A stretch of 64,000 nt of DNA from Streptomyces griseocarneus. Lineage in GTDB: Bacteria > Actinomycetota > Actinomycetes > Streptomycetales > Streptomycetaceae. A program made the position numbers and the translations under genes. A model generated the notes under the pieces. It was given only the letters and a program-made list of their open reading frames with translations, did not search any database and had not been told where the DNA came from. Of the stretch, positions 55,227-62,625 are shown one piece after another; within the stretch, counting starts at the first letter, position 1, and every line of letters begins with the position of its first letter. The stretch is taken from NCBI GenBank assembly GCA_003674045.1, contig PENC01000001.1:310001-374000 (forward strand). Reading direction: 5' to 3'.

Positions 55227-55402
55227 GGGGTGCCCCCTTCGGGATGCCCGGGTGCCAGCCCCTTGGCCAGCAGCCCGAGAAACGAGATCCGGAATGCGCG
55301 ATTGCACAGGGCGCATTGCCAGGCGCCGTGGCCCTCCTCGGAGGGGCGCAGGTCCTCGTCACCGCAGTAGGGGCAGTAGAACGGGGCGGCCCGCTCGCTC
55401 AT
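55223..55402 (-). CDS. Small zinc-ribbon protein of the sulfur operon
   Basis: A 59-residue protein easily missed by size cut-offs. It has two CxxC knuckles, Cys10/Cys13 (YCPYCG) and Cys30/Cys33 (QCALCN), that should bind one zinc, followed by a short helix FRISFLGLLAKGLAPG. The ATG at 55402 lies 40 bases after the sirA stop, and its TGA overlaps the cysH ATG. A gene of this size and place exists in other Streptomyces between sulfite reductase and cysH. A role in assembling or tuning the reductases is plausible but unproven. Confidence 0.85.
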   Translation of the reverse strand: MSERAAPFYCPYCGDEDLRPSEEGHGAWQCALCNRAFRISFLGLLAKGLAPGHPEGGTP

Positions 55403-55442
55403 GCGTCTGCCCCTTCCGTCGTTTTCGTCGTCGGTATGCCGA

Positions 55443-57146
55443 TCATGCCAGATCCGATTCGGAAGCGCGTGCGACCCAGGTCGCGAACCGTTCGCCGCCC
55501 TCGCGCTGTTCGCGGAAGCGGGTGAGGACGCGCTCGATGTAGTCGGGGAGTTCGGCCGAGGTGACCTTCAGCCCGCGCACCTTGCGGCCGAAGCCCGCGC
55601 TCAGTCCCAGCGCGCCGCCCAGGTGGACCTGGAAGCCCTCGACCTGGCGGCCGTCCGGGCCGAGCACGAGCTGGCCCTTGAGACCGATGTCCGCGGTCTG
55701 GATGCGGGCGCAGGCGTTGGGGCAGCCGTTGAGATGGATGGTGACCGGCTCGTCGAAGTCCGGAATCCGACGCTCCAGTTCGTCGATGAGCGAGGCGCCG
55801 CGGGCCTTCGTCTCCACGATGGCCAGCTTGCAGAACTCGATGCCGGTGCAGGCCATCGTGCCGCGCCGGAAGGGCGACGGCCTGACCTGGAAGTCCAGCG
55901 CCTCCAGGCCTGTGACCAGCGATTCGACCTGGTCGGGCGCCACGTCGAGGATCAGCATCTTCTGTTCGACGGTGGTCCGCAGCCGGTCGCTGCCGTGTGC
56001 CGCGGCCAGTTCGGCGACCTTGGTGAGGGTGGTGCCGTCGACCCGGCCGACGCGCGGGGCGAAGCCCACATAGAACCGGCCGTCGCGCTGCGGGTGCACG
56101 CCTACGTGATCGCGCCAGCGTGACGCGGGCTCCGGCGGCGGGGGCCCGTCCACGAGCGCGCGCCCCAGGTACTCCTCCTCCAGTATCCGGCGGAACTTCT
56201 CCGGCCCCCAGTCCGCCATCAGGAACTTCAGCCGGGCGCGGTTGCGCAGACGGCGGTAGCCGTAGTCGCGGAAGATCCCGACGACTCCCGCCCAGACGTC
56301 CGCGACCTCGTCCAGCGGCACCCAGGTACCGAGCCGCTCGGCGAGCCGGGGGTTGGTGGAGAGCCCGCCGCCGACCCATACGTCGAAGCCGGGGCCGTGT
56401 TCGGGGTGCTCCACGCCGACGAACGCGACGTCGTTGATCTCGTGCACGACGTCCTGGACGGGCGAGCCGGACACGGCCGTCTTGAACTTCCTCGGCAGGT
56501 TGGAGAACTCCTTGCTGCCGATGTAGCGCTCGTGGATCTCGTCCACCGCGGGCGTGCCGTCGATGATCTCGTCCGCCGCGATGCCCGCCACCGGCGAACC
56601 GATGATCACGCGGGGGCAGTCCCCGCAGGCCTCGGTGGTGGACAGGCCGACGGCCTCCAGCTTGTCCCAGATAGCGGGCACATCCTCGATACGCACCCAG
56701 TGCAGCTGGATGTTCTGCCGGTCGGTGATGTCCGCCGTGCCGCGCGCGTACGTCTCGGAGACCTCGCCGATCGCGCGCAACTGGGCCACCGTGAGCCGCC
56801 CGCCGTCGATCCGGACCCGCAGCATGAAGTACTTGTCGTCCAGTTCCTCCGGCTCCAGGACCGCGGTCTTGCCGCCGTCGATCCCGGGCTTGCGCTGGGT
56901 GTACAGCCCCCACCAGCGCATGCGTCCGCGCAAGTCGCTGGGGTCGATCGAGTCGAAGCCGCCCTTGGCGTAGATCGTCTCGATGCGTGTCCGCACATTG
57001 AGACCGTCGTCGTCCTTCTTGAACTGTTCATTGGCGTTGAGCGGCGTGAAGTGCCCGACGGCCCACTGCCCTTCGCCGCGGTGGCGGCCGCCCTTGCGGC
57101 GCTGGGCGGTGGGAGGTCCCGCGGGGAGTTCCGGGGTGACAGCCAT
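55443..57146 (-). CDS. sirA: Ferredoxin-type sulfite reductase (siroheme, [4Fe-4S])
   Basis: This 567-residue enzyme reduces sulfite to sulfide, using siroheme coupled to a [4Fe-4S] cluster and probably ferredoxin. Cluster ligands are Cys433, Cys439, Cys475 and Cys479 (CTGIEFC and CPNAC). Two ferredoxin-like halves and the siroheme blocks (RGTADITDRQNIQLHWVRIEDVP) are clear. NirA-type nitrite reductases are close relatives, but the cys neighbourhood fixes its role. The frame is open upstream, but ATG 57146 has AAGGAC. The gene heads the operon behind the leader-peptide/hairpin region. Confidence 0.94.
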   Translation of the reverse strand: MAVTPELPAGPPTAQRRKGGRHRGEGQWAVGHFTPLNANEQFKKDDDGLNVRTRIETIYAKGGFDSIDPSDLRGRMRWWGLYTQRKPGIDGGKTAVLEPEELDDKYFMLRVRIDGGRLTVAQLRAIGEVSETYARGTADITDRQNIQLHWVRIEDVPAIWDKLEAVGLSTTEACGDCPRVIIGSPVAGIAADEIIDGTPAVDEIHERYIGSKEFSNLPRKFKTAVSGSPVQDVVHEINDVAFVGVEHPEHGPGFDVWVGGGLSTNPRLAERLGTWVPLDEVADVWAGVVGIFRDYGYRRLRNRARLKFLMADWGPEKFRRILEEEYLGRALVDGPPPPEPASRWRDHVGVHPQRDGRFYVGFAPRVGRVDGTTLTKVAELAAAHGSDRLRTTVEQKMLILDVAPDQVESLVTGLEALDFQVRPSPFRRGTMACTGIEFCKLAIVETKARGASLIDELERRIPDFDEPVTIHLNGCPNACARIQTADIGLKGQLVLGPDGRQVEGFQVHLGGALGLSAGFGRKVRGLKVTSAELPDYIERVLTRFREQREGGERFATWVARASESDLA

Positions 57147-57178
57147 GACGATCTGTCCTTCTGGGTGGTGCCCGACGG

Positions 57179-57219
57179 TGCCCTGCGCGGCTCGCGAGGT
57201 TCGCGAGCCGCGCAGGGCA
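57179..57219 (-). terminator. Very stable leader hairpin (attenuator candidate) of the sulfur operon
   Basis: On the minus strand 57219-57201 pairs perfectly over 19 bases with 57197-57179 (TGCCCTGCGCGGCTCGCGA), loop of 3. It lies in the leader, 117 bases after the leader-peptide stop and 32 bases before sirA. Its 5' arm can also pair with an upstream element (57236-57228; 8 bp with one bulged base), giving a mutually exclusive fold, as in attenuators. Confidence 0.65.
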
Positions 57220-57336
57220 TAGCGGAAATGCCCCTGGCGGGCTGCGCTGACCTGCGCGTATGCGAAAACGGCCCGGAGCGCGGGCGAATGGCGCGGGCGG
57301 GGAGGAGGGGGAGACGCGACGGTGGTGCTGAGACGC

Positions 57337-57420
57337 TCAGCGTGCCGGACAGATGGAGCTGGACATGCGGCCCAGGTCGACGTGACGTCGACTGACCAAG
57401 GCAACTCCGGCGCGAGACAT
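57337..57420 (-). CDS. Leader peptide of the sulfur operon
   Basis: A 27-codon ORF starting ATG 57420: MSRAGVALVSRRHVDLGR, then MSSSICPAR and TGA. The pattern LV-x-R-x-HVDLxR followed by a near-terminal Cys matches the short leader peptides annotated upstream of sulfur-metabolism genes in many actinobacteria. The single Cys near the end would let charged-cysteine supply be read by the ribosome. A promoter with -10 CACGCT ends 7 bases before the ATG, so the message appears leaderless. It is 190 bases upstream of sirA. Confidence 0.78.
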   Translation of the reverse strand: MSRAGVALVSRRHVDLGRMSSSICPAR

Positions 57421-57426
57421 GACGGA

Positions 57427-57476
57427 AGCGTGGCATGGGCTTCTCGGGACCGTCCACCGTTGTCCGCATGGCGGAC
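57427..57476 (-). promoter_or_regulatory. Promoter and upstream palindrome of the sulfur operon
   Basis: Minus strand: TGGACG (57456-57451), 18 bases, CACGCT (57432-57427), giving a start at or next to the leader-peptide ATG. Just upstream, GTCCGC-CAT-GCGGAC (57476-57462) is a perfect inverted repeat placed 5 bases before the -35, as for an activator or repressor site. Confidence 0.5.
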
Positions 57477-57556
57477 CTTTACGTCTTGCAGTATGGGATC
57501 GGTGGCGGGTGCGCCTACGGGGGTGCGTCTTGCGCTGCGCGCGCGTCTGCGGGTGC

Positions 57557-57600
57557 GTGGGGGCTTGTCGCGCAGTTCCCCGCGCCCCTTACGGGGCGCG
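57557..57600 (+). repeat. Dispersed intergenic repeat, copy D, with terminal hairpin
   Basis: 57557-57589 is an exact copy of the 33-base core. Its end forms CGCGCCCC-TTAC-GGGGCGCG (57581-57600), a perfect 8-bp hairpin. The upstream 60 bases (GTGCGCCTACGGGGGTGCGTC) match copy B as well. Confidence 0.85.
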
Positions 57601-57627
57601 GTGACTGGGGGCGGAGCCCCCAGTCAC
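57601..57627 (-). terminator. Terminator of the PP2C-like gene
   Basis: GTGACTGGGGGC (57601-57612), loop GGA, GCCCCCAGTCAC (57616-57627): a perfect 12-bp stem just 3 bases past the stop of the minus-strand gene. Confidence 0.8.
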
Positions 57628-57630
57628 CTC

Positions 57631-60396
57631 TCACGCCTCCCAGAACGCGCAAGCCGTCCGGTCGTCCGCATACCCCGTCACGCGAAGCTGCGCGTCGCCC
57701 AGGAACGCCGCCATGCCCGGTGCTTCCCCGCCGCCCCAGCGGCGTGCGAACTCCGCGCCCAGTTCCGGTTCGCCGCGCATCGGCTCAGCCAGGCCCGCGC
57801 TGCACAGCAGCAGGACGTCACCGGGCCGGGCCACGGACGCCCGGAAGCGGAACGGCTCGCCCGGGATCTCGGGCGGTTCCACCGCCGGGGTGATGCCCGG
57901 GGTGGGGATGCCCAGGTCGATGGTCATGCGGTCCTCCGGCGCCGGGCCGTAGCCCACGAAGGGCTCGCCCGGCGTCACGGACTCGCCCGGTTCCGGATCC
58001 AGGTCCTGCCAGGCGTTCTCCCTGAGCCGGAAGAGGCCGCCCGCGCCGACGCCGAAGAAGACCCGCGTACGGCAGTCGGGATCTGCGGTGAACAGTACGC
58101 ACCGCACGGCGGCGGTGTACTCCTCGGGCAGCAGGTCCAGTTCGGCGGCGCGGGCGCGCAGCCGGCCGTACGAACGGTCGGTGAGCCGGTGCAGCCCGGA
58201 CTTCAGCTCGCCGCGCCTGCCGCCGCGGATGTCGTCCGAGAGACGTGCGTGGCTGCGTCCGACGGCCCTGCCGAGCCAGGTACAGATGTCGCGTGCCGCC
58301 CGGTGCGCCTCACCGGCCATCCGGGTGCCGCTGGCCATCGCCACGAACACCAGCGCGCCGTCGCCCTCGCCGAAGCGGGTGGCCAGCAGGGCGTCACGGC
58401 GGGGCTCGCCGCGGTAGCGCGCGGAGTCGCCGCGCAGCGAGGCGGCCCGCAGGGTGACCGCGCCGTAGCAGGCGCCGTCCAGCGCGGTGTCCGGCACGGC
58501 GTCCGGGAGGCTCTCGGGGTTGCCCTCCGGCCAGGCCGTCGGTTCCGCGTCGTACGTGGGCGGACGCTCCCCGACGAACTCCGCGACGCGCGCGGGCTTG
58601 CGCAACTGCCGGGGCACGGCGGGCAGCCGCGGCGGACGCCCCCTGGGCGCCGCGGGGTGCGGCGAGAAGAGCGTCTCCCAGGGCTGTACGGCGCGTGACG
58701 GCGGAAGATCGTCCTCGTCCGGGCCCGGCCCTCGCCCGTTCCTTCCGTTTCGTGAGGGCACCGGGGTGTCACGGGGCTGCGGGGACTTGGCGGGCGAGAG
58801 CCGCTGCCGCGCCTGCCGGGGGATGGGAGCCGGAAGGGTGTCGCGGGATTCGCGGGAACCCCGGGATTCAGGGGCTTCGCGGGAATCGTGGGCTTCGCGT
58901 GGGTCTTGTGGGTCCTGCGGTTCGCAGGGTTCACGGGACTCGAATGCTTCGCGGGGATCGTGCGGGGTGGCGGCATCGGAGGAGGCGTCCGGGCCGTCCG
59001 CCTCGGCCCGGTCGGCCCGGTCGTCCGGCAGGGGGGACGAGGTCGACGGAAGTGGCCGACGTGACTGCTTGGGCTTCCGGGGCTGGGGCGCCGTCCGGGA
59101 CTTCGGCCCGCCCGAGATCTTCGGGGTGTCCTCCGGGGTGTCCGTTGCCCTTGGAGCGTCGGGGGAGGTGTCCCGTGCCTCTTCGGAGCCCTCCGTGAGG
59201 AGTGAGGCCAACGAGATCGCGGAGATCACGGAGGTCTCCGAACCCGTCGCCCCCTTCGCATCCTCCCCGCTCTCCGAACGCTCGACGTCCTCCGGGCCTT
59301 CCAGCGCAGCGGCACTCGTCGGGGACTCCGTGGCCGCCGGGGCTTCGGCCCGCGGTGCGGTGTCGTCGGGCTGCCCGTCCTCCGCGCCCGGGACCGGGGC
59401 CGTCGGCGGTGCCTGGTTCTTCCGCGCGTCGTCCCTCTGCGCGTCCTTCTGCGTGCCCCTCGGCGAGGGCTTCGAGGGCCAGAGGGGTTCCCGTGTCTGC
59501 GGGGGGCGTGGGGGAAGCGGGGCTCCCCACAACTGCTGGGGATCAGGGGGCGGTGGTGTCTCCACCGCCATCGTGACGTCGGAGGGCGGGAGCGCCTCCC
59601 TCACGCGGGGCGCTTCCGCCTGCCGCGGGTCTTCCCGGGGAGGGGCCTGCTCCTGGGGCGGCGGTGCGGGTTCCGTGCCCGGCGGCCTTCTGAGCGGCTG
59701 CCGCTGCGCGTTCATCGGCCGGAACGTCGGCCTGCGGACGTTCACCGGCCGGGGGGCGTTCGCAGGTTTCGCGTAGTTGGCCGGCCGCAGCGACTCCGGG
59801 AGCTTGACCGGTTTCTCGGTCGGCCCCGCCGGGTCCGCCGGTTCGGGCAGTCGGCGCGGTGGCATCGGGCCGCGGGGCGGCGGGACCTGCCTCCGGAGGC
59901 CGGGCGGGGCGCCGTGCCCCGCGGCCGGAGTGCCGCTTCCTGTGAACGCGGTGCCGCTTCCGCTGAACCGCCGCGCCCTGTCCGGGGCCGGTGGCGGGGA
60001 TACGGAGCCGGGCGGTTCCTCCCACGACTGCCCCTGGTCGGGCGGCTGATGGAGTTCGGGCGGCCTCGGCAGGCCCCGGGTGTGCGGTGCGCCGTAGCCC
60101 AGCGACAGCGAGGGGAGCCCGCCCGCGGGGGGAGTCGGCCGGTCGGGCGGGCTCTCGCCGCCCTCCCCGGCCGTTCTCACCGACCGCGGTGCCGTCCGGT
60201 CCGGTTCCGGTTCTGCTTCCGGATCGGGTTCGGTATCCGTATCCGCCCGCACGACCGCGGTGACGGAGGTGAAGCGCTCGTCGAGGCTGTCGCCTTCGAC
60301 GGCGGAGCCGGTGTCGGGTTGGTTCTTGTCGTACAACTCGCTCCACCAAGCGTCCTCTTGGCCTTGGCCGGAACGTTGTTCCCCCTGCTGACTCAT
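57631..60396 (-). CDS. Long disordered protein with C-terminal degenerate PP2C-like domain
   Basis: A 921-residue cytosolic protein. Residues 1 to about 640 are low complexity, rich in Pro, Arg, Glu and Ser, with short repeats such as ESREP/DPREA/ESRGS around 465-520. The C-terminal 280 residues have a PP2C-like fold (YGAVTLRAASLRGDSARYRGEPRRDALLATRFGEGDGALVFVAMASGTR, DVLLLCSAGLAEPM, YADDRTACAFWEA). The metal-binding aspartates expected in the DGxGG and CSDGL motifs are missing: MASGTR around residue 687 and Ala867 in CSAGL. It is thus probably a pseudophosphatase. ATG 60396 is the start, and a perfect DnaA-box sequence lies just upstream. Confidence 0.82.
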   Translation of the reverse strand: MSQQGEQRSGQGQEDAWWSELYDKNQPDTGSAVEGDSLDERFTSVTAVVRADTDTEPDPEAEPEPDRTAPRSVRTAGEGGESPPDRPTPPAGGLPSLSLGYGAPHTRGLPRPPELHQPPDQGQSWEEPPGSVSPPPAPDRARRFSGSGTAFTGSGTPAAGHGAPPGLRRQVPPPRGPMPPRRLPEPADPAGPTEKPVKLPESLRPANYAKPANAPRPVNVRRPTFRPMNAQRQPLRRPPGTEPAPPPQEQAPPREDPRQAEAPRVREALPPSDVTMAVETPPPPDPQQLWGAPLPPRPPQTREPLWPSKPSPRGTQKDAQRDDARKNQAPPTAPVPGAEDGQPDDTAPRAEAPAATESPTSAAALEGPEDVERSESGEDAKGATGSETSVISAISLASLLTEGSEEARDTSPDAPRATDTPEDTPKISGGPKSRTAPQPRKPKQSRRPLPSTSSPLPDDRADRAEADGPDASSDAATPHDPREAFESREPCEPQDPQDPREAHDSREAPESRGSRESRDTLPAPIPRQARQRLSPAKSPQPRDTPVPSRNGRNGRGPGPDEDDLPPSRAVQPWETLFSPHPAAPRGRPPRLPAVPRQLRKPARVAEFVGERPPTYDAEPTAWPEGNPESLPDAVPDTALDGACYGAVTLRAASLRGDSARYRGEPRRDALLATRFGEGDGALVFVAMASGTRMAGEAHRAARDICTWLGRAVGRSHARLSDDIRGGRRGELKSGLHRLTDRSYGRLRARAAELDLLPEEYTAAVRCVLFTADPDCRTRVFFGVGAGGLFRLRENAWQDLDPEPGESVTPGEPFVGYGPAPEDRMTIDLGIPTPGITPAVEPPEIPGEPFRFRASVARPGDVLLLCSAGLAEPMRGEPELGAEFARRWGGGEAPGMAAFLGDAQLRVTGYADDRTACAFWEA

Positions 60397-60403
60397 GCCC
60401 TTA

Positions 60404-60412
60404 TTGTCCACA
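60404..60412. promoter_or_regulatory. Single DnaA-box match
   Basis: TTGTCCACA agrees fully with the Streptomyces DnaA-box consensus. It lies 8 bases upstream of the PP2C-like start codon in the 104-base divergent region. Only one copy is present, so it is at most an isolated regulatory box, not an origin. Confidence 0.3.
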
Positions 60413-60500
60413 CCTCTGCGCATACGGGAAGAGTGCACGAAGGAACCCCCCGCAGGGATGATGGCCGCAATCGAAACGCGGTAATGGGGAGGGATGTCGT

Positions 60501-61211
60501 GTGCTCAGTGCCATGGGTCCGAACGCCGTCCGGGAGACAGTGCCGTGCGAGCTGCCGACGGAACGGCCCGCCGGGAACGGCGCCGTGGAACTGGTGACCG
60601 GTTCGCACGCCATTGCCGAACGTTTGTCGCGACTGCGGCTCGCCGCCACCCGCGAGATATGCACGCTGATGGCGCAAAGATCCTGGACCACCCCGGGAGA
60701 CGCGGTCAACGGCGCACCGGAGCGCGCGGTCGTCGCGGTGGCCGCCCTGCCGCGCGACCTCCCGCCGGTGCTGCCGCACCCCGGCGGGCACGCCGTCCGG
60801 TTACGGGCCGTCGGACACGTGCCCGCGGAGTTCGTCCTGGCCGACCGCGCCGCGGCCCTGGTGTCCCTGTCCCCGCGCGCGGGCGGGCCCGGCGAACCGG
60901 CGGCCCTGCTGGTGCGCCAGGCCGGACTGCTCGCCTCGCTGTCCGAACTCTTCGAGAACACGTGGCAGAAGGCCCGGTCGCCGCACGACCGCACCGCCGG
61001 GGACCTGGTGGAGGGACCCGACGCGGTCGACCTGGAGGTGCTGTCCCTGCTGTTCGTCGGCCTGACCGACACGAGCGTCGCCAGACAGCTCGGGCTGGGG
61101 CTGCGCACAGTGCAGCGCAGGGTCAAGCGGCTGATGGAGCTCGCCGGGGTCACCACCCGGCTCCAGTTGGGCAGGCACGCCGCCGAGCGCGGCTGGACGG
61201 AACGCCGCTGA
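60501..61211 (+). CDS. LuxR-type helix-turn-helix regulator
   Basis: A 236-residue cytosolic regulator. The C-terminus has a LuxR-like helix-turn-helix (VDLEVLSLLFVGLTDTSVARQLGLGLRTVQRRVKRLMELAGVTTRLQLGRHAAERGW, about 170-230). The N-terminal region (ELVTGSHAIAERLSRLRLAATREICTLM and LPRDLPPVLPHPGGHAVRLRAVGHVPAEFVLADRAAALV) is a TrmB/PLD-like sensor common to streptomycete regulators of this type; ligand unknown. GTG 60501 has AGGGA upstream. It is divergent from the PP2C-like gene. Confidence 0.88.
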   Translation: MLSAMGPNAVRETVPCELPTERPAGNGAVELVTGSHAIAERLSRLRLAATREICTLMAQRSWTTPGDAVNGAPERAVVAVAALPRDLPPVLPHPGGHAVRLRAVGHVPAEFVLADRAAALVSLSPRAGGPGEPAALLVRQAGLLASLSELFENTWQKARSPHDRTAGDLVEGPDAVDLEVLSLLFVGLTDTSVARQLGLGLRTVQRRVKRLMELAGVTTRLQLGRHAAERGWTERR

Positions 61212-61311
61212 CCTGCACCGCCTCACGGTCCGGCACCGGCCGCTGACAATCGGCCACGGTGGCCGTAATGGTCCGGAAGCGGCGCGCGGCGCAGTCCGGC
61301 AACCTTGGTCC

Positions 61312-61794
61312 ATGGGGACGTGGCAGCTGGTCCTGGTCGGCCTCGTGATGCTGCTCGGCCTGCTCGGCGTGGTCACCCCCGGCGTGCCGGGGCCGCCGAT
61401 CGTCTGGGCCGGGGTGCTCTGGTGGTCGATGACGGCGCGCACCGCGCTCGCCTGGGCGGTACTGGCCGGCGCCACGGGCGTGCTGCTGCTGAACCAGGCC
61501 GTCATCTGGCTGCTGCCGCCCCGCAGACTGCGCGGCGCGGGCGTCACCCGCCGCGCCTTCCTGGTGGCCGGGTCGGCCGGGATCGTCGGCTTCTTCCTCG
61601 TACCGCTGCTCGGCGGACCCCTGGGCTTCGTCGCCGGGCTCTACGGCGTGGAACGGCAGCGGCTCGGCGGACACGGCGAGGCATGGACCTCGACCCGCAA
61701 CGTGATGCGCGCGCTCGGGACGAGCGTCCTGGTCGAACTGTTCGCATGCCTGTTGGTGGTGGGGGCGTGGGTCGGTTCCGTCGTACGGGGATGA
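61312..61794 (+). CDS. DUF456 membrane protein
   Basis: A 160-residue small integral membrane protein of the DUF456 family. It has about four hydrophobic segments (QLVLVGLVMLLGLLGVVTPGVPGPPIVWAGVLWWSM, LAWAVLAGATGVLLLNQAVIWLLP, AFLVAGSAGIVGFFLVPLLGGPLGFVAGLYG and ALGTSVLVELFACLLVVGAWVGSVV) with the conserved PGVPGPP and GGPLGF turns. Function unknown. The ATG at 61312 has no Shine-Dalgarno. An inverted repeat (CGGCCA/TGGCCG at 61251-61265) lies upstream, probably ending the regulator transcript. Confidence 0.85.
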   Translation: MGTWQLVLVGLVMLLGLLGVVTPGVPGPPIVWAGVLWWSMTARTALAWAVLAGATGVLLLNQAVIWLLPPRRLRGAGVTRRAFLVAGSAGIVGFFLVPLLGGPLGFVAGLYGVERQRLGGHGEAWTSTRNVMRALGTSVLVELFACLLVVGAWVGSVVRG

Positions 61795-61837
61795 GGTGTC
61801 GCGCGCTCGATTGACAAAGCGTCCAGCCAGATTGACG

Positions 61838-62344
61838 TCAGTGCGCGGCCGCGGGTGCCTTTTCGAGACCGAGCAGGAAACGCTTGCGCTCCAGCCCGCC
61901 CGCGTATCCGGTGAGCGAACCGTCCGCGCCGATCACCCGGTGGCACGGGCGCAGCACCAGCACCGGATTCGCGCCGATCGCCCCGCCCACCGCCCGGACC
62001 GCGGCACGCGGCGCACCGATACGGGCGGCGATCTCGCCGTACGTGGTGGTGGCGCCGTACGGAACGGAGTCCAGGGCCGCCCAGACGCGCTCCCGGAACT
62101 CCGTCCCCTTCACGGCGAACTCCAGGGCGAACCCCTCGGCCTCCCCCGCGAAGTACGCCTCCAGCTGACGCTTCACTTCCGCGAACGCCTCGTCGTCCCG
62201 CCGCGAGCCCTCACCCGGCACCACGGCATTCCCCTGCCCGGGCACCGAGAGCGAGGCCACGGCCACCCCACCGGGAGCGGTGGCGGACGGCCGCCCGGTG
62301 AGAACGAGGGTGCCGAGGGGACTGTCGATATGTGCGTGAAGCAT
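61838..62344 (-). CDS. ogt: Methylated-DNA--protein-cysteine methyltransferase
   Basis: A 168-residue O6-alkylguanine repair protein of the Ogt type: it moves the alkyl group to its own cysteine and is then spent. The acceptor Cys134 is in LRPCHRVIG, with the DNA-binding helix TTTYGEIAARIGAPRAAVRAVGGAIGANP just before and YAGGLERKRFLLGLE after. The N-terminal domain (MLHAHIDSPLGTLVLTGRP) is complete. ATG 62344 is the start. It is convergent with the DUF456 gene; a dispersed repeat lies upstream. Confidence 0.94.
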   Translation of the reverse strand: MLHAHIDSPLGTLVLTGRPSATAPGGVAVASLSVPGQGNAVVPGEGSRRDDEAFAEVKRQLEAYFAGEAEGFALEFAVKGTEFRERVWAALDSVPYGATTTYGEIAARIGAPRAAVRAVGGAIGANPVLVLRPCHRVIGADGSLTGYAGGLERKRFLLGLEKAPAAAH

Positions 62345-62413
62345 GGCTCCAGTGTGCGGCAACGACGGGCGGGAGGCTGGCGAAAATGCGACATGACGCT
62401 CGGCCCCGCCGAC

Positions 62414-62545
62414 GCGCCCCATAAGGGGCGCGGGGCTGTGTTGTATGTGCGGCTCCGCCGCGCGGGCGCGACCAGCCACCGCGGACCCGCAGCCGCGCGC
62501 GGCGCGCAAGAGGCACCCCGGTAGGCATGACCAGCCCCCACCGGC
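62414..62545 (-). repeat. Dispersed intergenic repeat, copy E (two tandem partial units, inverted)
   Basis: On the minus strand CTGCGGGCCGGTGGGGGCTGGT is followed by a second related unit ending GCTGGTCGCGCCC and GGCGGAGCCGC, as in copy A. A perfect hairpin GCGCCCC-ATAA-GGGGCGC lies at the plus-strand left end (62414-62431). The region lies between ogt and rsgA. Confidence 0.7.
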
Positions 62546-62625
62546 CCGCAGACAAAAGCAAACCGGGGCCCGGGGCGGAGCCCCGGCGCGTAGGAGGGGC
62601 CACCACGAGGTGGCCCCAAGACGCG

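Noticed and set aside
58487..59776. A 429-codon Ser/Gly-rich open frame opposite the PP2C-like gene
   Set aside because: It mirrors the repetitive disordered arm of the minus-strand gene and has no conserved feature.
60404..60412. Replication origin
   Set aside because: One DnaA box only; no cluster of boxes and no dnaA or dnaN nearby.
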